Shown in pieces: positions 21,001-36,000 of a stretch of DNA of 64,000 nucleotides. The translations under genes were made by a program, and so were the position numbers. The first letter of the stretch is position 1, and each line of letters begins with the position of its first letter. The notes beneath the pieces were generated by a model, which ran no database searches, was not told where the DNA came from, and worked only from the letters and a program-made list of their open reading frames with translations. Source of the DNA: Hyposmocoma kahamanoa (taxonomy: Eukaryota > Arthropoda > Insecta > Lepidoptera > Cosmopterigidae); the NCBI RefSeq assembly GCF_003589595.1, contig NW_020654810.1:7868880-7932879 (forward strand), read 5' to 3'.

Positions 21001-24000
21001 CGTTCGGACTTCTATATCACACCGTGCCGACGCACTATACAAAGCGGTTCTAAGCATTTCCGCGAGTGCTCACATCACAGCTACACATCTGCCGCCAGGC
21101 AGAAATTGGTAAGGTGGCAGTACTTCCCTGGACGAACTCTTTTACAAGGAGCTCTACTGCTACCGCTGGTGTCCCTGAGGCAAAAACGTTACTAGCCACT
21201 GTGGTGTTTTCTGCAGACTGAGCGCCGTTCGCAATTTGGGCATACAGCTCCCACCGACATTGTCCGTGGAGCATCGTGACAGCTGTACTAGAGCCCAGTG
21301 GCACGACCTTTATTCCTTATAGGTCGAGAATTTGTATGAAATGCCACATGCATCACTACATGGGCCTCATCAATCTCTAAAACATCAGCACGTCGGCTAG
21401 CACTGCAGAAGCTGTCAGAAAGATTAAAAAGTTAAAACTACCCGAACGTCGGCCCCGACTACATAATATCTTCGTTGTCTATTTTTGCGGATTTAAATCG
21501 CGTATATTTGTTTTTTCAAACAAACCGAAACGTTTTTCGGTTAGTTAACCGTGACCATGACCCCTGTAAAGGGCTCGAAACGTCGATTTGTTTGAAAAAA
21601 ACAAATACGTGATTTAATGAAATGAAACTATTTTTCCGTGTAACAATCACGAAAACCTAAGAACTCGACCTTATACGTGTTACGTTTGAAGTATTTTGTC
21701 AATAAATTAATGTTATTTATAGAAACAAAAAATGTCTTCTACGCAATTTAAAGATGACCGTTTTTTTACTTAAATACCTAAATATACGCTTTTGCGTGGG
21801 AAAAAACATAACAATTATAAACCTGTTTGTAATAAAAACGTAACTAAGTATTTATTTTTTATTTACACGTACTTAATTGCTTTCAACTGCAGGTTAAGCA
21901 CTTTTGTGTTATTAATAGTTAAGTGTACCTACATAATCTGTGATCAAAATGAGAAAAGTATGACTTGAAAGTCCACTGTAAACCAGTTTTAACTATGGTA
22001 CAAAAAGTAGTACATGGGAATAGCTAACCTCGCTACGAGAATATTGGAGTAGATACATACTTGTTCCTTAGATGAACTTCTTAACATACAGTCCAATAAA
22101 AGCCGGATCGTCGAAAGTCTACTCGTATACAAAAAGCTTTGAAAGTGACGATGTGGGCAAATATCGTAGTCTGTCACAATTTCTCAGTTACCGTCGTGCG
22201 GTCTACCTTTACGACTTTGAGTGAATGATAAATTACCACTCATGAAAACAGTCTCGTAATTTCTTTGATTTATTTCTTTCCACGTTTATTTAGAGACGTG
22301 AGCTCGCATAAATATAAACTTTGTGATATCGATATACAATCATGAGTAATAGTGTGATGTTTGAATGGAACTCAATTGAGATGTACTTGGATTGTATATC
22401 GAATGTACTTTACATGATATATTACAGTTTCACTATATAAATGTACATTCACAGAAATAAGTTTCTTGATGGCTTTCCTTGTCGTCGCTAAAGAAGAAAT
22501 AGTATGAAAGAAAATAATTCCAAAGAACTCGTTTGCAAGTTGCCGGCGGGTGAGCACAGTAAATGCCTAATTAGAGCCACTGTTAGTGACGTTGCACGTA
22601 CATGCGCACGCGTCTTATACAGTCTTTTGCTATAAAAATAATAATAGTTAACGACTTTATGGTCCGGCGCACATATAGAGGTGTTTACAAGACACGCTTT
22701 TCCATTTTATACCGTAAGACAAAAGGAGTAAATTTTTAAGAATATAATTTAAAAGTAGTACAGTCGCTGACATTAATATTATTTGTCCGTCTATTTTAGG
22801 CACATATGCCATCAACACTTTTAGGCCCCATGTAGATTAAAATTCAACTTTAGATTAGGGGATGTAGAACAAAGTATGTGCACCCACACCAGCATCTGTA
22901 TGTAACATTTATCTACATCACCCCGGACAAAAATAAATACATCAGCCTTTTTTTATGATACCAAGAGAGGGGAAGAATAAATTGTGAGCCTGGTGGTAAG
23001 CGACACGGCTGCTCATAGCAGTTGCAGTGCCACTCAGAACTTTAAATCACAAAGATCTGAGTGGCACTGCCACTGCGCCCGTTACCCTGAGACTTAAGTT
23101 AATTGCCGGAACGCAATAAAGCCCACAGAAATAGGTAAGGTGGCAGTACTTCTCTGGACGAACTTTTACACAAGGCGCTCTGCAGTTACTAAAACAAGTT
23201 AATAAGAAACGTGACAACACGTCCAAAAACGAGCCATTGGTCTTCTGCATTATATGTCAAGGAATGAATCCACTTTGTCATAAAAGGACGGAGGTAAGGC
23301 AGGTGCAGATTCCGCACGAACTTAGCTTTTAAGTTGGCATGCCACTGATGCTTCCCATGCACAATCATCTTACAAAATGTTAATTGTTCTTCCTACGAAA
23401 ACACAGCCCCTACACAAATAATGCTATAAAACACTTAACAACAAGCATTTCATAATAAGCGACTAAATAAATTGCGTGTTTTAAGCAGTAACACAAGGAT
23501 GACAAGGCTTTATGGACTGCTGAATCGTCTAAAACTGATTATGGTACCGATTACAATTCCTAGGCAGACTTTCATTTATTTAAAAAAATTAAGAACCAGT
23601 TACGCGGTCAACGATTTTCATCACCTGAAGGGGCTGTCGAAGAGTATGAAAAATATGTTTCAGAGATTGTCACGGAGGAGTGGCATAAATGTTTTCCAAA
23701 TTGGTTCATTGGTATGAAAAAGTACATTAACGCTAACGGAAAATATTTTGAGAAACAATAAATTCATTTCTGACCATTTATAGTATTTTTTTCTTATTCA
23801 TTCCGGAAACTTATAGTGCGCACCACGAATCACTTTTTAAAACAATAACGTGACCTATACCCACAGGTCTGTACGATCTCAGGTCCTCAACCCATTGGGA
23901 TATATATGGGTTCATGTATATACCTATATGAGAATAAAAATAACCCTCAGTTTACTCAAGATCCTTAAAAAGTGCCACAATAGTTCGATATTTTTTTATT

Positions 24001-27000
24001 TTTTTTTATTGTATTTATTACATTTAAAAGTATTAAAAAACAAAACATTCCAGTATAACATAAACTTAACTAAGTTTTTCTGTATACCGCTCATTCGTCG
24101 TACAAAAATATTTCTATGTGTAGTGTGCGCGTTCGTACTCCTTCGTGTTGACATTTCGTGGTGTGCGTGAGTTCGGTAATATAGGGTGTCAATAAACTTA
24201 AAATTTTGTACATCCTACTGTTGAACACGGATATAATATACTAATTCTAATATAATATAATATAATACAATACAATATAAAATAATAAGTAATAAAAACT
24301 TTTTCGTAAGTATTAGGGGTTAAAGTATGAAATTGCCGTTTTATTGCAATAGGTTCTTTGAATTTTCATAGAATCTTTATGGTTTGAGGTTTTCGAATGA
24401 AACTTTTTTCAAATGGTTTCTGTGATTTTTTTTTTAAATTTGAAACATTTGAATATCGACTTTCAATTGTTTTTGTTATTCAATTTAGACAAGAAAGATG
24501 GATACTGCGAAAATTCGAGTGATTTTTGAATACGAGTTCCGACGCGGAACTAACGCGGCAGAAACAGCCCGCAATATCAATGCTGCGTTTGGAGAGGGGT
24601 CTACTAATGAACGCACCGTGCGATTTTGGTTTAAACGCTTTCGTGATGGAAAGTTCGACTTAAAGAACGAGCCACGAGGAAGACCGCCCACACAGGTGAA
24701 TAACGATGAATTAAGAGAGATAGTGGAAGCCGATCCTAGTCAAACTACCCAGGAATTAGCGGCATGGTTTAACGTTACCTTACCCACAATATTGACTCAC
24801 TTGCGTCAAATCAATAAAATAAAAAAATACGAAAAATGGGTGCCTCATGATTTGACTGATCTGCAGAAAGAAACGCGTGTTGAAACTTGTGTTGCCTTGT
24901 TGAACCGGTACAGAAATGAAGGAATATTGGATCGAATTGTAACATGTGATGAAAAGTGGATTCTTTATGATAACCGGAAAAGAAAAATGCAATGGCTGAC
25001 CCCAGGTCAAATGCCACAACAGTGTCCTAAAGCAAAACTTACCAATAAAAAGGTAATGGTAACTGTTTGGTGGTCTCAGCATGGTGTTATTCACTATAGT
25101 TTTCTCCGATCTGGTCAAGCAATAACGGCAGATGTCTATTGTGCCGAACTCCGAACCATGTTGACAAAACTAGCAGTAAAACAGCCCCGACTCATGAATC
25201 GATCTTCACCATTATTGCTCCACGACAACGCGAGACCTCACACAGCACGAGAAACCATTTTGACCCTTCAGGAACTGCAGTTAGAAACCATTCGTCATCC
25301 TCCGTATTCACCAGACCTTGCTCCAACGGACTACCATTTTTTTCGTGATTTGGACAATTATCTACGTGACAAGAAGTTTTCTTCCCAGGAGGCAGTACAA
25401 AATGCTTTCACACAGTTTGTGCAGTCTAGATCGTCGGAGTTCTATCGCAAAGGCATTAATAACCTTCCCATTAGATGGCAGCAATGTATAGATAATAATG
25501 GCAACTATTTTGATTAAATAAATTTGTTAAAAATTTAAAAAATAAACAATTTAGATTTTCAGTACAAATCGGCAATTTCATACTTTAACCCCTATTATTA
25601 TATGGAGTTAGTAAGTATTTAGTAGTTAGTAGTATTTATTAACCAAGTCAAGAGACGAACAAGTTGTGCGCCTGATGGTAAGTGACACGCCTGTCCATAG
25701 CAGTTGCAGTGCCACTCAGATCTTTATTCACAAAGATCTGAGGGACACTGCTACTGCGCCCGTCATCTTGAGACATAACGTCGCCTTACTTTCTCAAACT
25801 CGATCTTAAAGCACAAAGTTACTAAAATGCACAAAATGGACTTATTCCCATCTGATTCCCTAAAACCGATCCCCTGGGGATCCGTTTTATTTTAAATTAT
25901 TTTCTACTCCCACCGGATTCCCAATGCAGTGGATCAAGAATATATATTAATATTTTATTTCCACCTATATCCTGGTACTTACAAGTTTATTTTTGGTAGG
26001 TACTGTGGTATAGTCAACAAGAAAATGTATATCATTATACGTGATAATCATAACATTAAAATAATAATTCCTCAATAAATTAATATTTGATTTCCAAACT
26101 TCTTCTTCTCTTAAGTCAAGAGGGGATCCGTTGGGAGTTGCAAAGTATAGAGATGATCAGATGGGAATAAATCACAAAATGGATTGTATGTATGTACAAA
26201 TGTTGCAGGGTGATTTCACATCATATTTACACACTAGCTTTTACCTATTCTTAAAGTAATACATCCAAATTAACACCCTTGATAAGAAATTTAAAATAAA
26301 ATAATCACTCTTATAAGATACAATTTTGAGAAAGTAAGGAGACGATTAAGTTGACAAGTCCCATGTGCCTGTAATTTCACCAGCACCCTTAACCTTCAAA
26401 ACCGGAACGCAGTAATGCTCACGTTATTACTTGGCGGTAGAAATAGGTGGCAGTACTTTCCTGGACGAAAACCTTCACAAGGAGCTCTACTGCTACCAAA
26501 AAGAACCAGGTAAGTGCCAACAAAAGATATCAATGCAGCCACGACTTTCTTTGAGCAAGCGCATCCCAGTTAATGATATACATATGTATGAATAAGCATA
26601 ATTGCTTGATGAGTTGATAAGAAAAAAGATATTCTGTAAGTTAATTATATTAGAATTTACAAGCTAAGTGGCAGTTTGCAGCTAAACTAACAACTCTATA
26701 TTGCTTTCGTTTTTTACTACTAGTATAGTTACGGCGCTTACGCATCTATACAGATGGTAGATGAATCTGTGATTATTCTGACTGTACTATTTCATTAAGT
26801 AATTTCAAATTTTGCGATCCACGAAGGCTTCCACTTATAAATAGGACTACTAATTATAGGTGTCATAGAAAGCTTCTGAGAGATAATTCTAGGACTTTGT
26901 AGCAGCGTTTCTTTGTGTACAAGATAATGGCAAAACATAATTCTTGGAGGTGTAGAGGTGGGCTGGGTAAGCCATTGAACTAACAAGTGGTTACCATTGT

Positions 27001-30000
27001 AACAATGTCCTGGTTGCTGCATCCGCAAATCCATACTTGACGCATAAGTTGTATTATTAATAAAGAACTATTTGATTTGTCAGTGTTATTGACTGTACTC
27101 ACTAATTTTAGCTAGTTTCGTTTATTTATGATAACACAAAAGTGACTATAATTGGCTACAACTCTCTCTAAGACGAGCCAACATTGTAATGCAAAAGAAG
27201 AAATATAATTACACTGTCAAACATTAATGTGAAAGTATGTACGTAGATTTACGTTTTACATGTATATACGTACCTTGATCTGTCCTCGGTGTTCGGCCAA
27301 AAACTCGGAAACAGCTCTAGTCTCCGGCTCGCTGAAGGGATGCGGTCCTGCGTAATTATCAGCACAAGGATCTCGTGAGGCATCCTCTTCCGCCCAGTGG
27401 TAGTCCCAGTTGCGATCAGCGTCCACACCCACGCATTCCGTACGACCCCAATTCCATGGAAACCTGTGTACGAGAATCCGGGTGATGAAGGGTCTAATAA
27501 AAGTGGAAAACTATAATGATGGTGTTTATAAAAGCCCGTGTAATAGGACTTTCAGACATCCCAGAACATATGCTTTTCGTACGATTTTTATGTTAGTTTT
27601 TGTTTTAACGAGTAACATTGCTGTTAAACAAATTGTAGGTAGCCAATATTAACGGCAAACAGGCGTGTAAATTTCACACTTATTAAAACTTGTTAAATTT
27701 CACGCTATGTTGCAAAATTTTAAAGATGTTTGTTATTGACAACTCGAATATTGATGTCAACAAAAAAGTTCAACGTTAATTTTATAGCCCAGAGTTATAT
27801 TTATCAGTTACTTATATTTGCTTCTACACAGAATACGATTTTCGTTAGCTATGCATACGAATTCGCGGGCAAAGACTTATCTGTTATACGGTACCGTGAG
27901 AAACCGGAAAAGCTTGATCCCTCCGGCTCATGCCGTCGCATGATTGCTTGTACAAGCCCATATCGGGTGAACGCTATGACCTAACCTAGAAATTTTCTTA
28001 GCACTAAGACACTAGTAAAGACAAAGAATAAAACGAGCTTCTTTACTTTAGTCGCGTGCTAGTAAATGTTATCTAAATAGATAAAAAATAGTTTTTAATA
28101 CAGTTGCTCAAAATGTGGCATTTTTCGTACTACAAATCGTGCCGAAAGTTGGATTTTTCCATAAAGATGGCTGATTGAGTATTAACAATGACGGGAGGTA
28201 AGTATTACGCGAGACCGTTGCGCGCCGCAACTAAATAGTAATTTTAATATGGTTGAATACTGGCAACAGTTGCCATTGTACTCTGAATTTTTATCAGACA
28301 AAGAAATAAAATGAGTGTTTTTTCGCAAATGTACTAAAAAACGTCGTTTCATCTCGCCTCTGGCTCGGGTCAAGAAGACTCGAGACTCGTGAATAATGAC
28401 TAACTTTCCGCACTTGTATAAAAAATAACTAAACTGACTTCAAAACAGGAGGAAGTTCTCAATTCGACTGTATTATTTTTGTTTGAATGTTACGCGATCA
28501 ATCCGACATTTGTAAACCGATTTCGATGATTGTTTTTTGTTGAAAAAGGTACCTCAGTAGTGGTCAAATTTGATGAAAATATGTGACGATGCGACCTCCT
28601 CCATTGTCATCCCACCTTTTTATCACCTTTTCTCTGTTTCCTGGCCACTTATTTTCAAATGTTGAGTTGTTTTTTAATTTCTTTGCCTCGTCATTCTCGT
28701 TTTGTTTCGTTCCGTCGTCACTCTCTACGTAATGTTTGAAGCGAGCACTTTGCTCGTCTTCATCACAAATTTTAATCTGTTTTTACCAATTTCCATTTTA
28801 AATCATGTGCCTATTTTATGCCATTATAATCTTGTAATATTCACACCTGTTGTAGCATTTAAGAGTGTTTTAGATATTGATGATGATGAGGGAGTGTTTT
28901 TGATATTGTATCTATATTTTTTACAATTTTTTTTATTACAGTCTATCTTTCACCTTTTACCCTGTACAATAAATTCATGTGGACCGAGTAATCTATTTTA
29001 TTGCTGCACATTGGCAGTTTACAACCTTTTCAAATATCCCACCTCTAATTCTATACTCTCTAATAATACAATGCTTTAGTCCGTTGTTTGTCCATGATTG
29101 TTTTTTACCCCAGGTAAGATCTCCACAACAGCATTCCGTCGAAGAGATTCATCTAAAAATAAATACCGTGATGCTACCGAAACGTTGACGTTATTGAATC
29201 GAAACTGACACTGGCCCAAGCCTAGTGGCCGCCATTAAGGAAATAGAATAGAAGGTTGGTAAATTAGGGGATGAATCCGGTGTAAATCCGGCAAATGACG
29301 TAAAATTCCACAAACTTTTGAGGTATGTTATAATAAGTTTTAGCCGGTAACTTAGCTGTAGTACTTTTAATAAAAATAAAGACTAACATCCTGTGCGCAT
29401 AATATAACGAACGCAAGGCAAGGTGCTCAAGATGCTGGCAGTATTAATGCTTCTGATCTTCCCCAAAAACATGGTCGGTGTGTGTACGTGCGTTCGTGCG
29501 TGCATGTGCGCGGGTGTGCGAGCGTCCGTGCGTATTTGCTTGTGTGTGTGTGTGCGTGAGAGAGAGAGAAAGATAATTTGTCTGTGTGTATATAATTGTA
29601 CAAAGTATTATGAAGTGAAATATGCACATACTTAAATGTAATCTTATTTAAATATATGTAGCTTTCAATTTAAATTTAAACCACTGGTATTCTGAATGTT
29701 ATTGTAGACAGATTTGATTGTCCTTTTTTTACATTATTTTTATAGAGGAAATCAACTAGCGCAAGTTGTAAGATATTTTGTTTTCTTTTGATATAACACA
29801 GAAAAATTCCTTCTATCTGACAGGATTCACTGACAGGATTATGTCTGAACGAGTAAATTGTATGTGTCTGTTATTAATTTAGGTCGTAAACATTCTTTTA
29901 CAATAAATTTAAGTAATTTTCATTACGTACACGTTACGTGTTACAATTACCTCCTTCCATCACCATGTGATATTATTACTAACACGATCAAATATCATAG

Positions 30001-33000
30001 ACTACCATCATTCTTATCAATTATCATATATCAGCAAACGTAGAAGAACACACACTGTCAGATAGAAGGAATTTTTCTTTGAGTTCGACAAAACGAAATA
30101 ATGTACTTCGATTTTTGTATTAATAATTATAACAAATTAGTGGAGTTATTTCACAAAAAAATCTTGTTAGTAAAACACCAAGGTATTAAATAAAATCAAT
30201 ATTGTTTTCTTTTGCTTAATTTTACTATACTAACAAGTTTTTCATAACATAGCATACGAAGTGGTTCGACATAAAAGAGTTATTATTATTACTATATGTT
30301 TCAGACTCTTCTATCATCATCTTATAACATTAACTATAATATTTCGAGTTCTTAGGTTTTCGCGATTGTTACACATAGGAAATGAAACTATTTTTCCGGA
30401 TTTACAATATTATTAGACTCAATATTAACTCAGTTCGATTTCAACTTTTTCCCGTACTAATATGGTTCATTTTGCTTGGGTCACTGGAATAGTCCGGTTA
30501 GGGACACTGGTTTTATTTCAAAATTTATCTTTTTACAAACGAAATTAAAGCCATTTGAAAAATATATATGGTATATATATATATATATATACGAGTAAGT
30601 GTTCTAATTAGTTCAGTTGACATAAAAAGAAATCATTGGTATATGTAAAGTACCTATTGAAAACAATGGTTTTCTTGTAAAATTTCAAGGTAAGTTTGTG
30701 TTTTTTTTTTCTTTTCTTTACTATATATTTTTTCCAGAGTGATTGATAGAACACTTTCACTGTTATGCGGAATTAAGCAAAGCTATTTAAGGTAGTGGGA
30801 TTCTATTATTGCAAAAAAGTATATGACCAAGTTATATATCTCTTATAACCATTGACTTACAATTATATGGACGTCGGGTCCGTGCTAAAAAGTGTCCGAA
30901 CTTATAGGCGTTAAAATCGTATACAGAGCGTCATTCACGCTTTAGTCTTCGTTTGTTCGACTGACAGCGAAGCAAGCAAAATTAGACAGTACTGCGATGA
31001 CATTACAATTTAAATTCAACGTTTTAGCTTTTTCATATTCCTTTACATGTCACTACGTTTACATAGGTTGACTTGGGACATTTTTTTCGTGGTTTTTGTA
31101 TTAGACCCGTCGTCCATTTATTTGTAAGTCAATGCTTATAACATTAATTTTAAGACATTATAATCATAAATAAATGACTTTAACAGACGGAACAAAATTA
31201 ATATTCGTGTCATTGCTACTACTACATCCGTGCTTTTTAAGTAAATTTTTTACCTCTAATTTACGAGAAAAAAGGCAACGCTGTGAAGTAAAGTTTATTA
31301 TATTCAAATAAAATAAAACAAGTTTCAACGCCAGAGTAAAATTCTACAGATTCAGTAAATTGTGAACTTAGTTACTCGCTAATTAACTCATATTTTCACT
31401 GTCTAGCTGTTTAAAATGTATGTAATATTTATGACTTATCACGAAGAAACAATTATTATTGCGTAAATGTGATTATTTCAACTTTCTAACTTCAGCTTTT
31501 ACCTCACACTTTGTCAGTACTTGTCTATTTTCTCATGAGAAATCTTCTAAAATTGATTATGAACCTAATGAAATAAATAAAAAAATTACCATTTGAATTC
31601 TAATGATACTAATGTCTTTGTATGAGAAATTTTATTGTTGCAAATGATTTTACAACCTCATTGTAGATGTTTAAGATTCTTAAGTATCTTGATAGTTATT
31701 GTCGCCAACCGTAAAAACGAAGAAAAACAGTACGGTCTCGTTTTCTAATTATCTTTTTGGGGAAAAACTTTTGTAATATATAATTTAGAGATGTCGCTTT
31801 CACAGGAAACCAGACGCTATTTGAACATTTACCGAGTGAGATAAGAATCTGGTAAAGACATACTTTCTTTGAATTCCGTAAGGTATGACAGGTACCTACT
31901 TCTAAGGAGGTCAATGGACATTTGTAAATTTTCTTTAGTGAAGCATGAAATGTTTTGTGTGCCCGTAAAATTTTTTCGTAAAATTTTGTCGTTGTTTTAA
32001 CATTGGTTATAAAGTTGAGAAGGATATGGAAATTGCCAAGAGAATGATTTATTATAAAGTTTACTCGCTCTCTTTAGCTCCAACCCCACAATGCAACATA
32101 TATTTTATATGGTACATTTAACTAAAAAAACTTCGTCTAGGGAACTAGTACCGCCTTATCTATTTCCATCGCCAAACAATTGAGCAATTACTGCGTTCCG
32201 GTTTTGTAGGAAGTGCTGGTGAAATTATAGGCTCGTGGGATTTGTCAACTTTATGTCTCATGGGTACTGTGGCAGACAGTGGCAGTACCCCATAAATGTT
32301 TGTGAATGATGTGCGCTAACCATCAGGCGCGTTCGTTCCATCACGATACATCATATCAATAACAACATATAAATATATTAAATAAATATTAGACAACATC
32401 ACATACATAGCTCGGATGTCAAAATAAGTAACCAAAGCACTTGTTTTATAGAAATCGGAAACAACGACGGTATCTCAAACACTCCGGAGACAATAAAGAC
32501 AAATTAGGCTGGGGATCAAACTCGGGACCTCAGAGATTGCGACCATAAAACTGGTATGCGAGCCACTCTACCACGGAGGTCGTCGTACAATATAATTTAA
32601 AATATAATTTAAATTTATGAGCTATAGAAGACCAAAAGTTCTCATGATACAACACGTCAACCAATTGTGCTTCCAAAGTTAAATTTACATTGCCGGGGAA
32701 GTTTTCGTCCCTTTTCAATCTGCCGTCGGCTTCTGCGTCGGCGATGGAGGGAGAACATCATGCCCTGTGATAGTTTGTAGTGGTGTTCACATTAGTTGCC
32801 CCGGTTCAAGGTGAGCCGTCGTTTCAACCGCGTTGGGTTTTGTGAATGCAACAAGTTTCTTACCAATTCGTTCTTATGGATAAGGAGGCGGGCTTCATAA
32901 TTTTTACTATAGTTCTTTATTTCTTCTTTGATAGTTTGTATATTCAAATATTCATGTATCTCAGTACTCCTTATAAAAAAACATGGTGCACAAGAAATAG

Positions 33001-36000
33001 TTCTCAGTATTATGTTCTAAAATCTCTGCATTATCTCGAGATTTCAGTTGGTAGCTGATCCCGAGAGCTCTATTCCATAAGTTCAGATGGATTTGATGAT
33101 GCACTTATACACGAAACGCAATTAACTTTATTTCAATTGTGTAACGTACAAAGTACCTATACTTCGTTGTTTTGGCATTAGACGGAACTAAATATGTTGG
33201 GTCTTTTATCAAGCACCATTTTTTATCTTTACATACTTAATCTATTTCAAAGACTTGCAATATAAAAAACTTAGAGAAACATAAGCTCTAAATGTTAAAT
33301 GGAAAGTATTTATAAAATAATAACTTAATATCGCCTGTGAACCGGCAATCGGTACTATCTCAATTTTAACAACTGTACAGAATGAAGAGCAAAATCTGAT
33401 TTATTAAATAAAAATACGTAGCTTTTAAATACTTTTATTATACATGTATGTACACTACATATTTTTATTTAATAAACCAGATGCTATATAGGTGATTATT
33501 TCTTTACCTGTAAAGTTGTCAAAATTATGATAGTACCGGTTGCCAGTTCACAGTCGATGTGTTGTTTATAAATAGGTGTCATTTGCCATCAATTATCACG
33601 ATGTTTTTTTCCTTTACCGCAATTTCTTGTCTGAAGAAAAAGGTTTGCGATTACTGTTTCTTTATTAACAGGTTTTCTAGTTCCAAAAAAAACACTAGCC
33701 AAAAAATGTGTCGCGCGTCTTCGTGCCTCAATTTCGGGAATTCTCGTAGATACCATATCCTATCTAGTTAAAGTTTATTATGCTATGTTCAATTACGTTT
33801 CGCTTCGATTCCGCGGTCAACAACATGGGTAATACAGTGTATTTGTATAATTTAAAAGACTCACCATCCAACATAATAATCATCGGCGCGATCGCTGAGT
33901 CTCGATCGGGTTTTCATCCAGAGGCGGTCGTGCGTGTGCGAGTGCTCGTACCCGTCCGGATTGAGTACAGGCAGGATGTAGAAGTCAGCCTGCTTGAGCA
34001 CCTCGTACTCCGAACCTAGTTATAAGAAAGTGATAGCTATTTTACTTACTACGTAGATGTGGTTGACCTTTTTATTTTTTAATGACTTCAAAGAAAGGAG
34101 GAGGTTCTCAATCAGATTGGAAAATGGGTACCTTAGAAATGGTCCCATTAAAATTGAGGAAAACATTCCACCGCTAAAGGTGGCAAACTAGGCGATGAAG
34201 GACTTTTGAGGTCGGTTTTTTTAGTACTTTGTACTAAGATTATTTTTTATAATATCAAGTTACGAGACGAACAAATTATGGTAAGCTACCCGCCTGTCCA
34301 TAACTCAAGTCACTCTGACACAAAGTCTGAGACAAGTCTAATGAGCGTGTAATTTCACCAATACCCTTACCCTTCAAAACCGGATTGCAGTAATACTCAT
34401 ATTACTGTTTGGTGGCAGATCTTTGCGATTTAAAACTCTGCAACTGCTATGGACAGGCGTGTCGCTTACCACAAGGCGCACGACTTGTTCTTCACCTCAA
34501 TTAGGGCTTCGTCACTTGCTTAAGGTTAACCGATCAGTGCCTACTGCTGAGTGTACCGACGTCGGCACAAGCGCTCCTACAAGTCTTTAATTTATGAGCA
34601 TTCGGTTTCGCATGACTGCACACGGCGTGTAACGTTATTTTCACCTCTCTGAGCGGGTACTTAGGTTCCCTTTTCCTCGTAGTAAGTGCCTAGTGTCACT
34701 AGTCAGATTTAGTAGGCTATTATAGCGTAGGTATTTTCGATTTTGCGTGAGAGTAATGTATTTGTTACGTAGTAACTATTAAGTAATCTGTGACTTGGTA
34801 TCATAAAAAACATACCTAATCCCTTTTCGCCTTCAACGAGTGCGTGTATCATCCAGGTGGCCACGGCCGGCGCGATCCATTCCCGTGCATGTACTCCACC
34901 ATCCAGCCAAACCGCGGGTTTCATATGCGAGCGCAACTTCCACTTCTTCTTATTATCTTTTTCATTCTCCTTTGCCTGCGTTTCGTTTATGGGTAATGAT
35001 ATCTAGAAGTTAAATAGATAATATCAATTTCCTACTAACAACGAGGTGGAACTTTTAATTAGACGATAAGTTAAAATACATTGGTACAATGAAAGCTTAA
35101 ATACTAGAAACTAAAACTTAGAATTAAATAATATCAATAAATTGGGTCCACGCGCCATGGTGCCCAAAATGCTGACAGCGTTTTCCCTTTGTATTGCTAT
35201 GCTAATACGTTGGGCGAGGTAGCTACCGGCCCTTAGGTTTCCTAGACGTCTATTAATTTTTTGAATAAAATTTTGTACAGATGAAGAGCAACGGGACCCC
35301 ACAGCCAAGAGTTTCGACTCCAAAGGACTGAAATACACACTAACAACTACCAATCCGTTATGGTTGTAGTTACTAACGACCTCCATGGTCAAAAGCTTGC
35401 TTGGTCCGTGACTTGCACAACGGTTTTCATGGTGTCGTCTTCATCTCAGAGTCCCGGGTTCGATTCCCGACCGGGTCTATGCAGAAACTAACTTTTATAT
35501 ATTGTTTCGGGTCTGAGTGTTTATTTCCGATTTCCATAACACAAGTGCCTTATTTACTTACTTTGGAATCAGTGCAACAGAAATGTGGTGTTGTCTTAAT
35601 ATATTTACATTATACAACTGGAATTTCCTATATCGACGACCCCACCAAATAAACGTGTATGTAAACACACCATCTTTAGGTCCCGTGTACAAAACGTATA
35701 TATTATGTAGTGATTCAGACCCAGAGAATAGTATTTCTATGATTCATGATCACGTAAATGCCCAGTATACTAACATTATAATGAAAATTCCGCATCCAAA
35801 TTCAGCGCTATATGTTCTATTATTAGGGTATTTAGAAATAGTACATTGTGTTGGCGGTAAATAAAAAAATCATGAATGAGTTTATTAGAAGCCTGAAGTC
35901 GAGGGCTGAGGGCTTTAATGACTGGAGGTTTGTAATTTTTACCGCCCGTGCTACATACAATGTTTTTTATGACATTTGTGAGGAAATAGATACAACGATA

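Noticed and set aside
24780..25118. Minus-strand open frame inside the mariner
   Set aside because: Antisense shadow of the transposase.
28702..29079. 125-codon hydrophobic open frame as a membrane protein
   Set aside because: Phe/Leu richness follows from T-rich DNA; no start context, homologue or splice support, and it lies in an intron between two halves of repeat E.
29427..29635. Overlapping open frames rich in Thr-His or Val-Cys
   Set aside because: They arise from the GT/GA microsatellite and imperfect GTGCGT repeats.
35452..35472. tRNA gene suggested by a perfect box B
   Set aside because: No closing acceptor stem or anticodon arm; the sequence and its relatives at 56930, 61674 and 32410 continue into a shared SINE body.
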